Numbered from the stretch's first letter, positions 50,701 to 60,484 are shown. The stretch is DNA of 64,000 nucleotides from Euleptes europaea (GCF_029931775.1 NC_079312.1:63120333-63184332); one strand, 5' to 3'. Numbers and translations are program-made. The notes: generated from the letters alone by a model not told the origin.

Positions 50701-52015
50701 TTATTGGTGGTGTGTCTGTGTCCTTATATACTCATATTGTTCAGTAGTTTGCCAAGAAGAAAGCAGAAACTCCTTATCTAATTATTCAAGGCCAAGGTAT
50801 GTGTTGCACTATTTAAAATCAGAAACCATGATAATAGCTCATGAAACAAGAACAACAAGGCAGTAGAACTAGTCGTTGTATTGCTCTGCTGCGCAAATTG
50901 TGTGACTTCCGTTGTGCACCTAAAATGATATCTTACTAGTTTTACCACCTAAATGTCAAGTGCATAGAAGGGCGAGTTGCCAGCTCATGTAGGGAAATGC
51001 CTGGAGATTTGGGGGCAAAGCCTGGGGAGAGTGGAGTTTGGGGAGGGGAAATTGCTCAGCAGGGATGTGGTGCCACAGAGTCTACTCTCCAAAGCTGCCA
51101 TTTTCTCCAGCAGAATCGATCTGTGTGGTCTGTAGATCAGCCATAATTCCAGAAGAACTTCAGGCCCCGCTTGGAGGTTGGCAACCCTAACAGAGGGCAG
51201 GAGTAGCTATCAGTATGGATATTTAATCATTACTTTAGTCAAATAGTGGTGTATTCACAAAATTGATTAAACTGAAACAAACATGCATTAATCAAGAATA
51301 ACTAATTTTATAGATGGTTATAGACTGAAGATACACATGCACTGTGACACACCAGTAAGCTGAAATTTGATTGTAAATCAATTCTAAGGCATGTCCAGAT
51401 TCAGAAACCTAGAATAAGTACATTTAAAACTATCTTCCTCTTTCAAATGTGCATACCAACAGAAGGGCTGATAAACACTTAAAAGCTGCTTATACATGGG
51501 GGCAATTTCTTGTTGTGTATTAACTGTGCTGATGAATGAGAGGAATCCCAAAATCTACATCTTTCTGTCCACATGGTGACCAAAACTGCTTTCAGTAATC
51601 TTTCTGAAAAGATTATACCAAAGCAAGATTGGGGGGGGGGAATGCCATGAGGCAGGGGAAAAGCAGAAGATGAACATCTGCATAACGATGTTGTGTTGAA
51701 GCCCCCCTCCGTCTGTGGAGGCAAGGAAGAGTGGCATTTGTGAACTAGGCCACACTTTTTAAAACTGGAGGAGACATTTCACTAGTCTGCAAAACATTGG
51801 GGAGAGGAGCATACAAAGCAGTCAACTCTGCCTTTGCTAACTTGGTTTACACTAGGTAAAGATATTCAAGGGACAAATGGACTGCTGTGTGGAGTTTGTG
51901 CTAAACTGAGCAACACAAATAGTTCTTTTATCCAGATAGTATCTTGATTTTTCTTTTTCATAGTACCTTGATATTCTTCTGAATGAACTGGAACAGGAGA
52001 ATTTGAGTTGCTCAT
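42856..52015 (-). CDS. TMEM40: Two-pass membrane protein, TMEM40-like
   Basis: Eight exons on the - strand: 52015-51967 (from ATG), 50009-49914, 48193-48158, 46879-46847, 44524-44465, 43897-43826, 43744-43670, 42968-42856. They join to 177 codons plus TGA; human TMEM40 has 233 aa. Residues 1 to about 90 are polar, with a basic patch (GKRKRIKKPKS) and an acidic run (GSEDESSAEE). DDEFFHF then leads into two adjacent hydrophobic segments (FVIVCFAVGTLLVCFY and VSVGVGLITFAALETTGIYFG) and a basic C-terminus (CRIRALMDTFMPLLRRVRL). The KDDEFFHF...LETxGIYFGLV block matches my memory of human TMEM40 closely. No function is established that I can state; an internal-membrane or plasma-membrane location is inference. 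Every coding intron is phase 1. The last exon may instead splice at 42906 (see findings). Confidence 0.8.
43386..43614. mobile_element. Fold-back element family B, copy 2
   Basis: Left end GCCCCAGGGCCAGCCTAATG; right end CATCTAGTCTGGCCCTCAG. Internal inverted pair CCAATCCTGATCAGGAT (43443 on) and GATCAGGATTGGGAATC (43547 on), with a G10 run between. It lies between the last two TMEM40 exons. Confidence 0.7.
43670..43744 (-). CDS. TMEM40: TMEM40 exon, membrane segment 2
   Basis: 75 nt encoding WTVSVGVGLITFAALETT and GIYFGL, the most family-diagnostic part of the protein. Acceptor tttttag, donor gtacgt. Confidence 0.85.
43826..43897 (-). CDS. TMEM40: TMEM40 exon, membrane segment 1
   Basis: 72 nt encoding EFFHFVIVCFAVGTLLVCF and YKYK. 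One whole hydrophobic segment sits in this exon. Acceptor ccccag, donor gtaagt. Confidence 0.85.
44465..44524 (-). CDS. TMEM40: TMEM40 exon before the membrane segments
   Basis: 60 nt encoding PETGTCHLTEHPRWWIRKD. The end joins the next exon to give RKDDEFFHF, the conserved juxtamembrane motif. Acceptor ttctgtag, donor gtaaga. Confidence 0.78.
45240..46280. promoter_or_regulatory. CpG-richer island in a TMEM40 intron
   Basis: In contrast to the CpG-poor surroundings this kilobase has many CG dinucleotides, a GCATGCGCA at 45375-45383 (NRF1-like half site), pyrimidine-rich blocks (45340-45370, 45716-45845) and no repeat that I recognise. It could be an alternative promoter, an enhancer or an unlisted first exon. 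No exon could be defined, and the open frames inside are low-complexity. Confidence 0.35.
46847..46879 (-). CDS. TMEM40: TMEM40 microexon 2
   Basis: 33 nt encoding VMGRDDATAD, phase 1 to phase 1. Acceptor ctttttcag, donor gtaaat. Because it is a multiple of three and symmetric, skipping would keep the frame. Confidence 0.62.
47729..47778. repeat. (TG)n/(TA)n microsatellite
   Basis: About 14 TG units followed by TATA-rich sequence (GTATATGTGTGTGTATATAT). In a TMEM40 intron. Confidence 0.9.
48158..48193 (-). CDS. TMEM40: TMEM40 microexon 1
   Basis: 36 nt encoding SSKEVIPYCGS with split codons at each end (phase 1). Acceptor ttttag, donor gtatgt. Supported by frame continuity and good splice sites; the sequence itself is not conserved enough to name. 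Confidence 0.65.
48890..49390. other. GC-rich segment of unknown origin
   Basis: About 500 bases with clearly higher GC than both flanks (GCCACCTGCACCACCAAGAC, GCCCCCCGGCACTGCTGCAG), in a TMEM40 intron. Overlapping open frames on both strands lack a recognisable family. It may be an interspersed element or a captured fragment. It ends at the short repeat that precedes GTGGCAACCCTAG near 49421. Confidence 0.4.
49555..49847 (+). mobile_element. hAT-like MITE, copy 4, split by a CR1 tail
   Basis: Old-subfamily copy (AGGGTTACC...GGCAACCCTAT) interrupted near 49726-49825 by a minus-strand CR1-type tail. The LINE insertion is therefore younger than this MITE copy. The target duplication is not convincing here. 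Confidence 0.75.
49726..49825 (-). mobile_element. CR1-type tail nested in a MITE
   Basis: CAGAATCATAGAGTTGGAAG, CCATCTAGTCCAACCCCCTG and AGCATCCCTGACACCATCTC, set inside the MITE at 49555-49847. Confidence 0.8.
49914..50009 (-). CDS. TMEM40: TMEM40 exon, basic/acidic linker
   Basis: 96 nt, phase 1 to phase 1. Encodes GKRKRIKKPKSQ followed by AGSEDESSAEELATQ: a basic cluster, then an acidic, serine-rich stretch, likely disordered. Acceptor ttttacag, donor gtagca. The long open reading from an ATG at the exon edge in another frame is a shadow. Confidence 0.75.
50155..50312 (-). mobile_element. RTE/BovB-type LINE, 3' end fragment
   Basis: Reverse complement of the end of the 3.45-3.99 kb element: (GT)n, TTAAGTGCCATCAAGTCGCT, TTGCTCAGATCTTGCAAATT, ATTGAGTCAACC. 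The (GT)n is the complement of the LINE's terminal (AC)n. Confidence 0.82.
50974..51190 (+). mobile_element. hAT-like MITE, copy 5 (older subfamily)
   Basis: Diverged copy: AGTTGCCAGCTCATGTAGGG at the left, GGTTGGCAACCCTAA at the right, with the central TTTTCTCCAGCAGAATCGAT. Same orientation. Flanks are too diverged for a clean target duplication. Confidence 0.72.
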
Positions 52016-52023
52016 TGCTGTGT
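51967..52023 (-). CDS. TMEM40: TMEM40 exon with start codon
   Basis: 57-nt exon, acceptor tttttgcag, donor gtacta. ATG at 52015-52013 gives MSNSNSPVPVHSEEYQ, similar in composition and length to the human N-terminus before its first conserved block. The Kozak context is moderate (G at -3, A at +4). The frame stays open 5' of the ATG (three residues) and into the upstream exon, so a longer N-terminus is possible. Confidence 0.7.
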
Positions 52024-53324
52024 CTGCAAAAATAAAGAGAGTTTACAAAACAGGCACAGCCTATTCTATCATTCACTTTGGATCCATGTAGGAAGGCAGT
52101 GAAATGAGCATTTTCCAAAATAAGCCCAGTCAAATAATAAGGGCTGTTTTACACACAGATAAACTCCGTATAAGGGGAAAAAATCACATGTGAAGTCTGC
52201 CTTAAGACACATAATGAGAACACCACACACAGAAGGGAGACCTGTCCCCCCCCGTCCCCCCCACACATTTGTGATGGGAGCTATGCTTATTGTTTTAGAG
52301 GTTTTTGGAGAAGAACGATTGGGCTCCCTAGCTTTATTCAAGTTCCCACCTACCTCTCAGAGTTAATGTCAGAATCTGACATTGGCCCTATTGGAAGTGA
52401 GCTAGAACTAGTAAGGGTCCAGAGCAAGGAATATGAAAAACCAAACACAAATTCCTGAACTTGGGGAGGGACAGAAGGGGAGATTCTAGCCTGGAACAAG
52501 ATTAGATTTCTCTGAATATTATTTATTTATTTGGTGCCATCACAGTGTGGAGACAGACTGGTGAAGAAGTTTCACTGGTCAAGAGCAGCATTTCCCAAAC
52601 TGGAGTCCACAAAGGCAATCTGGGTAATCTATAAGTCCTTTGTAAGTACATTCTTGGAGTGGGGGCAAGAACTCTCTACCACAGGGGAAAGAATCGGCTT
52701 TCCCTTCTTTTGAAGAGTAGGGGGCCATGTAGCTGCCTGCCACAACCCACAATTACCAAGATAGGCTGTTAAAATTATATTCTCTGATGGATACAGTTTA
52801 TAATTGTTTTCCAAAAAGAGATGGTATTTTAAAGTCAACATTTAATGGGCAAAATGCAAGCTTAGTTGACTAGTCCAAATAATAACAAATAGGTTGATCA
52901 CAGAGGATTGCATTGGTCAGGAACGGATTCACCATTTGATGTTCTGTAATTTCATGTCAAACTGTAATATGTGGTCTATAAAACCATACATTCTTCTAAA
53001 GCAGTAATGTATTCTTTTATTTCACTTGTTTGTAATTTGCCTTTCCAGGCAATGGAAGGTACAGCAAAGGTGGGCCATGGCTTGAAGTAAATCTGATCAG
53101 TGGTAGAACATGCAGAAGGTCCCATGTTCAATTCCCCACATCTCCAGATCAGGTAGTAAATGATGTGAAAGACCTCTGCCTGAGAATCCAGACAGCTACT
53201 GCCTGTCAGATCCTCAAGAATTCTGCAGGGCCTGCAAGACGGAACTATTCCAGCTGGGCTTATAGTTGAGGCCAGCTACTGTTCTCCCTATAAATATTGG
53301 CCTCCCTACCCCCCACCCCCAATG

Positions 53325-53550
53325 GATGGTGGTTTCAGGTAGCCGGCTCAAGGTTGACTCAGATTTCCATCCTTCCAGGGTCAGTAAAATGAGTACCCAG
53401 CTTGCTGGGGGTAAAGGGAAGATGACTGGGGAAGGCATTGGCAAACCACCCCGTAAACAAAGTCTGCCTAGAAAACGTCGGGGATGTGACGTCACCCCAT
53501 GGGTTAGGACTTACCTGGTGCTTGCACAGGGGACCTTTACCTTTTACCTA
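53325..53550 (+). mobile_element. tRNA-derived SINE (type 1), 5' truncated
   Basis: Starts GGTTTCAGGTAGCCGGCTCA and ends GCTTGCACAGGGGACCTTTA. Same family as 15.15 kb. The open frame at 53266-53694 is mostly this SINE and is not a gene. Confidence 0.82.
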
Positions 53551-55094
53551 CCCCCCCAGCTGATCTTCCCCCCTTGTTTTAGACCATGCTGGGATTTGTC
53601 CACTTGCTCGCCTGCCTGTAGTCAGATATTTGCTTTTTTGGTGCCACTGGGCATTTTTTCCCTTACTTATCAGAATTGTATTGGGCTATTTTAACTATAG
53701 TTTTAATGTTTTTGTTCTGTTTTTAATCATATGCGGTATTCTTGTGAGCTGCCCTGAGCCCGGCCTCTGGCTCTGGAGGGCAGGGTAGAAATGTAATAAA
53801 ATAATAATAATAAAAATAATAATGCCATCTTTGATAGACCAATGACAGGACTCACTATAAGGCCGCATCTTGTGGTATGTCAGCATGCAGAAAGAAAGAT
53901 ACCACACCGCACCCATAGACCATTATAGCCAATGGTGATTTTGAATTGAATACCAGAGGCTCAGGTTTTGTATGACACTAGTTTTTTTTCCTGTTTCTAT
54001 GAGTGACTCTGAAAGTTTTCCCATACCCCTTTTCACCCCTGTTTTGCTAGGAGATTAAACAGGAAGTTGCCTACTGTCCCTGGCACAGAGTCTCTTCTGA
54101 TATCTGACCTTGTAGGCCAGGAACAGACAATACAGACATTTTATTTACACTTGCTTTTAAATAATAGCTGATTTGATTATCTGTGTTGTTTTGAGGATGC
54201 AAGAGCACATAGGCCTCCTAGTGGCTTGCAGTGTGCACTTTAAAAAGGGGATCTTGTAATGCCCAGATATAAGGGCTGGTTTAGAACACTATGTATTCAT
54301 ACACACACACATGGAAGCTTTGGGAAGTTGGCATCCGGGAGCCATGAACCAACAAATCATGCTCTCTGTGCTTGGTACGGCCTTTCACCAGTAGAGAGCT
54401 CTGAATTACCTTCATCCTTTTCTAGTTACTAAGATCACAAGACTAGAACTTGCTTAGAGACAGCCTTCGGCCAGTATCTATAGGTTATGCTAATTAGAGT
54501 GAAGTAGACACTTAATGTGCATTGGTGCTTTTGTGTATCAATCTGCTTGTCAGCAGCCATGGGCCTGCCCCATGTGAATGCATAAATGATACTGACTTTC
54601 CTTTGTTTCTCGGGTGAGTAACTCTGCATCTTATTTGAGGGTTATTTCACCCCCAGGTCTGTGTTTAGCTAAATAAAGAACTGTTGCTCTTTTTAACCTC
54701 CTCCTAGTTGTCTTCATTGGACTCTATAAGACAACATGGCACTTCAATCTTGGGTATATGTTGGGCACCAACAAGGGGGAAAGGGAACATCTGAGGATCC
54801 ATGAAAGATTTTAAACCAAAATGAGAGTGCTTTAGTTGCTAAAGTTTGAGAATCGCTGGATTAATGCTGAGCACCATGGCCCCATGCCATCGCCATCTAC
54901 CATATATCTCAGCTGATATTTATTTCTGGTGATTTCTCTACCAAGTGAGTCCAACTTTGGTGGTAAATTTGCTTTTTTGGACCCCATCCCACATAAGAAC
55001 AGTGAAAACGAGAGGGTTAATGCTGCAGGGGAATTTTTACGGGCATAATTTCTACAGCACCCTGTAAGAACAAAGCCAAGGGTATAGGATTTTA

Positions 55095-55300
55095 TTTGGA
55101 TATTTATATCTTCACCCCAATAGGGATTCAGAGAAGCTTACAATAACATCATCTTGTCCTCCATTTTAACCTCACAACAATAAGCCTGTGAGGTATATTG
55201 TGCTGAGAGGCTAATTGGCTCAAGGTCATTCAGTGACCTTTCATAGCAGACTGGGGGTTTGATCTTAGTTTCCTAGAACCACTACACCACACTGGCTGAT
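55095..55300 (-). mobile_element. tRNA-derived SINE (type 2), old
   Basis: Shows CCTCACAACAATAAGCCTGT, CTCAAGGTCATTCAGTGACC, GGGGTTTGATCTTAGTTTCC and ACTACACCACACTGGCT in the order expected for the - strand of this SINE family. Confidence 0.65.
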
Positions 55301-56154
55301 TTATGAGTACCAGTGGGAGGAGCTAAAATCATGGATCTTGTGGTTTTAAGTGATGGTCCCTCTGCATGACCATACAGTGACACATATCCTACCTTAGAAG
55401 CCCTGCTCCAACTTCATTGGCCCTTCCATGGAAGGAAGAGATATATATGCAGGAAGAGGCTGTGTTTTTCCTCCAAAGCAGGGTTGCAAACCATAGCTTG
55501 ATGCTTGTTTCCAATCCTGGATTGGTAAGGAACAGCAAACCATTGTTTGCTGGTTCAGATGTAACATCAAACTATGGTTTGGGCAAAATCAGAAATCACT
55601 TGTAATATCATGCATGGTGAAGAACACATGACCATAGGACTAATTTGCATAGCACTGCCTAATGGTTTGGTGTTAGATCTTAAACAGTCCATGGTGTTCA
55701 GCTGTAACAAACTATCACCATCAGTTTTAGGTTGAAGCAAATATGTTCTTCCTTCACTCCAACCTGCCATTTATGACAATCCTAGAAACAGTCACTTGAA
55801 GACAAATTTATGAACTTTCTCCTATTTAATAGACCATTCTAGTGATGCAGGATGCACCTGGAAATCCACATTGCTCAGATTCTTCAGCTAATTTTGAGCT
55901 GTTTTTTCTCACAGTAATAGTCATGATTTTTGGCCTAAGGGCAGTCAGGTGATTCACATCTAAAGGGACTTTTCCTGCTGTAAAGAACTGACCCTTCTTC
56001 CTAAACATTACAGCTTTATGGAACCTCACAGTAAATAACAGAAATTCTATTGATAAGAGTAAATAAGTACTTGAAGTTAAAAGCCATTACCAGTCAGAAA
56101 CAAACAGTAATAAAAGCCACCAACTGACCTGTAATGTTAACATACAATGTTTAC

Positions 56155-56213
56155 CTTTAGTAACTATGCGTAGAAGCTTGTATTGTTGTTCTGTTTCAAA
56201 GATAATCAGGTTC
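56155..56213 (-). other. TMEM40: Possible 5' exon of TMEM40
   Basis: 59 nt between a strong acceptor (ccttttttgtctttcag) and a donor gtaaac, on the right strand and 4.1 kb upstream of the ATG exon. It would be 5' UTR if the ATG at 52015 is used. Joined to the next exon it is open in frame (NLIIFETEQQYKLLRIVTK), which 18-19 codons can be by chance. No promoter or first exon was seen. Confidence 0.4.
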
Positions 56214-56795
56214 CTGAAAGACAAAAAAGGGGAATATGGAGTGTGTCTCACTCAGAAGATCAGTCACACATCCTGGGCTGGATATAGTGAAGTCACATCA
56301 CAAGCTTCCTCAGCAAATCTGACTTAGGAGCAGCTCCTATTCATCATGCGGTTGCTCGGCTGTGTATTCTATGTCCTAAACAAAGAAAAGCAAAACTGCT
56401 TGTGGAGAAACACCTTCATAGGGCTTTGTGTCCCTTTTTCAGACAAAGATAACTACATACAAATGCAGCTGTGCAGGAAGGGAGAAACTGCCTGGTTTCA
56501 TCACCAAGAGGAAATGACACTCAAAAATATATTCTGGGTTAAGGCCTTTTTTTTTTTTTTTTTTGCTTGTTTGTGGTTTTTGCAAGTTCAGTTTCTCTTG
56601 GGTAAAATGAATATAAGAGAAGGGACCAAAAACCCCCCCAAAGAGCAACACCAATAAGCAGTAGGGTCTCGTTGTTTGATGCTTCGCAGCGTTTTACCCA
56701 GTTTCCATTATAAGGAATTAAAAGATGAGAAGCCAGAACCAAGAGGGAACTATTGTGCACAGTGACTGTCCACATTCTCATCCTTTTCTCCCATT

Positions 56796-57112
56796 CTAAG
56801 GACCAAAGTAGACGGCTGCTATGGGGTCAACCCATGCCCAACAATGCCATTTTAGAAGAGAATTAAGCCATTTTAAAAGTTGCTGTGAGAGCTCAATCCT
56901 GATTGGGGCCACAGCATGACTGCAACAAGCAGTCTTGCTTCCCCCTCCACACCTTTTGAAATCCTAAGGCACAAGGGGAGGGGGCAAGATCTCAACCAGG
57001 ATCAGCCCCTCACAGAAATTTTTAAATGGCTAGATTCTCCTCTAAAATGGCATCAGGGGGCATGGGTTGGCCCCATGGCCACCATTACATCTAGTTTGGC
57101 TCTCAGATTGTC
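56796..57112. mobile_element. Fold-back element family B, copy 3
   Basis: About 315 bp with ~110-bp inverted arms: left CCAACCCATGCCC-type sequence, AATGCCATTTTAGAAGAGAA and GAGCTCAATCCTGATTGGGG; right ATCTCAACCAGGATCAGCCC, TTCTCCTCTAAAATGGCATC and CATCTAGTTTGGCTCTCAG. The most complete copy of the family in the window. Confidence 0.75.
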
Positions 57113-57478
57113 AGAGTCAGCTGGGACCAGGTCAGGCTAAACCAGCTTCACAATACAGGGAGCTGGATTGAAGCGGGTCAATGCTTTTCAATGCCTATGC
57201 TCTTAGAATGGACCCCTTCCTGAGAAGGAATATGTTATCTTATTCAGACACCTACTAGACAGGACTCAATGCTTCTTACCTCTTGCGAAGTAAGCTTTCT
57301 CTTGAATTGCCCCAATACATTATGAAAAGAATGTGAATGTATTTACAATTTATTGTACATAATATATATGCATGTAGATGGTTACAAAGTTCTAAAACTT
57401 GTTATAAGTACAGACATTGTAAGTCTTAAACATGTTTATGTTGCAAGCAGTCTTTAACAATCTCTATGCCTCTATATG

Positions 57479-57697
57479 GCCCTGGCCTGGATGGCCCAGG
57501 CTAGCCTGATCTCGTCAGGTCTCAGAAGCTAAGCAGGGTCAGCCCTGGTTAGTATTTGGATGGGAGACCACCAAGGAATACTAGGGTTGCCGTGCAGAGG
57601 AAGGCACTGGCAAACCACCTCTGTTAGTCTCTTGCCATGAAAACCCCAAAAGGGGTCGCCATAAGTCGGCTGCGACTTGAAGGCACTTTACACACAC
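57479..57697 (+). mobile_element. 5S-rRNA-derived SINE with target duplication
   Basis: The head is a diverged 5S rRNA copy that still shows the internal promoter blocks (AGAAGCTAAGCAGGGTCAGC and TTTGGATGGGAGACC). The body and 3' tail (GGTCGCCATAAGTCGGCTGC, then GCACTTTACACACACA) resemble the end of the RTE/BovB-type LINE at 3.45-3.99 kb. A perfect 13-bp target duplication ATGCCTCTATATG lies at 57466-57478 and 57698-57710. Not a functional 5S gene. Confidence 0.93.
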
Positions 57698-57899
57698 ATG
57701 CCTCTATATGAGAGTATCTATTCTTAAAATAGTAATAATATGTCATTCAGGAAATAAATCAGTTACAGAAATATTGTATAATATGGTTAGTGCAATGAAC
57801 ATGTTATAGTTACAAGCATCTTATCTAAAATATTATAAAGACATACTTTACTCAGTCATGTCCTTCACAAACCTCCCCAGCACAACAGGGCTTGGAGAG

Positions 57900-59020
57900 A
57901 TCTGAAAAGTTCCAATTCATGTTAAGGATGTGTAAACCTTTATATGTTATTTAATATTGTAATGTCTTTTAGTTTATGTGTGAATGTTAGAGAAACCTCT
58001 GGTTCCATGAATTCATGTCAGATCTGAAGACATGAGCTCTTAAGGAAGTCCAGTCCATGCCAGGACTAAGTTCATGAAACTTCATAGAATTCCTCTATAT
58101 GTTATCAGCCTATGAAAAGGCCTCTGATCTATGTTAGGATCAGGAAGAATTAGGAGTGTGTTTGCAAAGCTAAAAGTAAGTAACAGCTTATGCTCTACTG
58201 AAGTTATTCAGTTATCTGTAGTTATGTGATAGCTTAAGGCTTATGTAAATGTTCCAGAGTTCTGTATAAGACTCTGTTCTGATGTCTCTCTGATTTTGTA
58301 AATATCAGAAAGATCTATGTGTGAACCTTTAGTTCAATGTAAGATCCTAAATCCATGTAAAGACTAATGAGTTCTGTGTAAGAACTGAGTGCAGAGGATC
58401 CCCTGTCAGTTAGGAAGCCCTCTGACTCCTACTCAGACAATGTTCAGAAATCTCTCTTTCAACTAGAGAAATCTCTGATGCATGCTCAGAGTATTAGTCC
58501 TGGTTCTGTGTAAAGGAGACTATACTTTTTACAATCTTCTTTCTGTCAAGACTGGGAGGCCAATATTAGGCTATATAGATCTTTCAGTAAGATCACATCA
58601 ATCCCTGCTAGAATCAATGAGTCCTCAGTGTTTCCATATCAAATATGGAAAGATCCAAACTCTTAGACTCCATACTAAGGTTGATGGATTCTAGGAGCCT
58701 CCATTCATAGAATGGAGAAGCCTGCAGGCATTCAGTTCTGACCTCCAGTCCTAGCAAGGGCTGGCTGTCATGAAATGAATCCCCCTGAGGGAGTTCCAAT
58801 CTTACAGGGAGACTTGTAAATGTTGGTGAAATCTGTAAGCATCCAGCATACATAAAGGCTAGATACTTAGAGAAATCTTTCTAAGTGATAGGGACTCCGC
58901 AGTCCATGCAAGAATCATGGCTCTGAGTCAAGGCTTTACATCCCAGGTAAGGGATGGAGAGATCCATTCAAGTCAGTATGTGTACCAACTTGTTAGGAGC
59001 TCTAACTCTTGGCTAGAAAG
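57900..59020. repeat. Possible decayed minisatellite (~20-bp unit)
   Basis: Variants of a short word recur: CTTATGTAAATGTTCC, GTTCTGTATAAGACTC, ATCTATGTGTGAACC, TTCAATGTAAGATCC, ATCCATGTAAAGAC, GTTCTGTGTAAGAACTG. Between 58310 and 58390 the spacing is about 20 bases. Elsewhere the periodicity is weak. Confidence 0.4.
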
Positions 59021-59299
59021 TTCCTTCTTTTTATACCTTTCAAGATCAGAATCTTTTTCTCTCTTTGCTCCTTATCTGATCCTTGGATGTGAGATTTTAA
59101 TTCTGATCCTGAGTTGGCAATTCTGTAGTTGTTACCTTATAAGGAGTTCCTGCCTACAGCAGGATTTAAAACACTTTACTTAACATCACATTGTAACATT
59201 CATTACATCATAGTACAGAATAAAATGTCACATTACAGAGAGAATTTAAATGTCTTTTTGTCGGCAGTTTAATTCTCAGTAGTCCTTCAGACACTGTCC

Positions 59300-59410
59300 T
59301 TCAGTGTTACTCCTCTGAAAATGCCTGCCACAGCTGCTGGCGAAACGTCAGGAAAGAAAATACCAAGACCACGGTCACACAACCCGGATAACCTACAAGA
59401 ACCGATAAAC
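59300..59410 (+). repeat. Retroelement-end repeat with hammerhead-like core
   Basis: TCTGAAAATGCCTGCCACAG, CTGCTGGCGAAACGTCAGGA, then ACGGTCACACAACCCGGATA and ACCTACAAGAACC. This is a widespread reptile repeat. The CTGA...GCC...GGC-GAAAC arrangement resembles the core of small hammerhead ribozymes known from Penelope-like retroelements; the second conserved box is degenerate here. Confidence 0.4.
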
Positions 59411-59798
59411 TGTATGCTGTCTCGTTATCTTCAAGGTCAGTCTTTCTAAGAGGGCAGTTCCTTTGTGCTTCAGTCAGCATAAAACTATTGTTTCTCCCCA
59501 TTCTTATATATTTCGTATGGATTTCAAAAATGGGAGAATTCTATCCTAACCTTTTATCACCTGGGCCAGCGACAGGATCAGCAATGTCAAAAGCTCAGGC
59601 ACAACCAGGTGTAAAATCCAAATCAGCAACAACAAGGCAGGAGGCAGGCAAGGGGTCAAGTCCAAATCAACAACCAATCCAGAAAGGCAGGCACTATAGC
59701 AATTTATTGTTTCACAACTGTTTCCTGGAAACAAGGGACGTATGTATATCATCATGCACAAACCTCTTCATTCCTTGTTTGTGATCTTATGCATAGAT

Positions 59799-60008
59799 AG
59801 GGTTGCCAGGTCTCTCTTTGCCACCAGCAGGAGGTTTTTGGGGGCAGAGCCTGAGGTAGGTGGGGTTTGAAGAGGGGAGGGACTTCAGTGCCATAGAGTC
59901 CAATTGCCAAAGCAGCCATTTTCTCCAGGTGAACTGATCCCTATTGGCTGGAGATCAGTTGTAATAGCAGGAGATCTCTAGCTAGTACCTGGAAGTTTGC
60001 AACCCTAT
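59799..60008 (+). mobile_element. hAT-like MITE, copy 6
   Basis: 210 bp of the young subfamily. Flanks gcatagat and gcataggt give an 8-bp target duplication with one mismatch. Close to copies 1, 2, 7 and 8 over the whole length. Confidence 0.87.
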
Positions 60009-60484
60009 GCATAGGTAAGTGTATACTTGGGGAAATATTCAGGGAAATGAAAGCTACAATGCAATTATACAAATCCGGGAATGCGATAAAAAGCAATAAA
60101 ATAATTCCTAGTGGCAGCAGCCACGTTAATTAGATTTGTCCATTCATCCCTAGCTAGGCCATGCCAAAACCACCCATGCATGTATGAACAGAGACAAGGA
60201 AGGGGGCAGGGGGAGGGAGAGGCAGAGAGTGGCGTGGCATTGCAACTAGAATGGTAAAAAGGGTGTTTGGTCTGATTGAACAGTCTGGGGAGGGAAGGGA
60301 TTTTGAGATTTGGAAGAAGCCGGCTTTGGGGGGGGGGGAGGCAAATGAAGCTGGGAGGAAAGCAAGAGGGGAGAGAGGGCATGATGGCTGGGGAAGAAAG
60401 AAGGGAGGGGTGAGTGGCTTGTGGAAAGAGAGGAGAAGAATGAGCAGGAGAGCCAATGGTGAGGTTGTGTCTCACTTTAAAAGT

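Noticed and set aside
53266-53694. 142-codon open frame on the + strand
   Set aside because: Mostly a tRNA-derived SINE; the protein is low-information and proline/cysteine-rich by composition.
57479-57570. 5S rRNA gene
   Set aside because: Only the head of a SINE: diverged, followed by a LINE-like tail and flanked by a retrotransposition duplication.
60065-60475. 136-codon and 100-codon open frames on the - strand
   Set aside because: Purine/pyrimidine-biased tract with few stops; proline, leucine and serine composition only.
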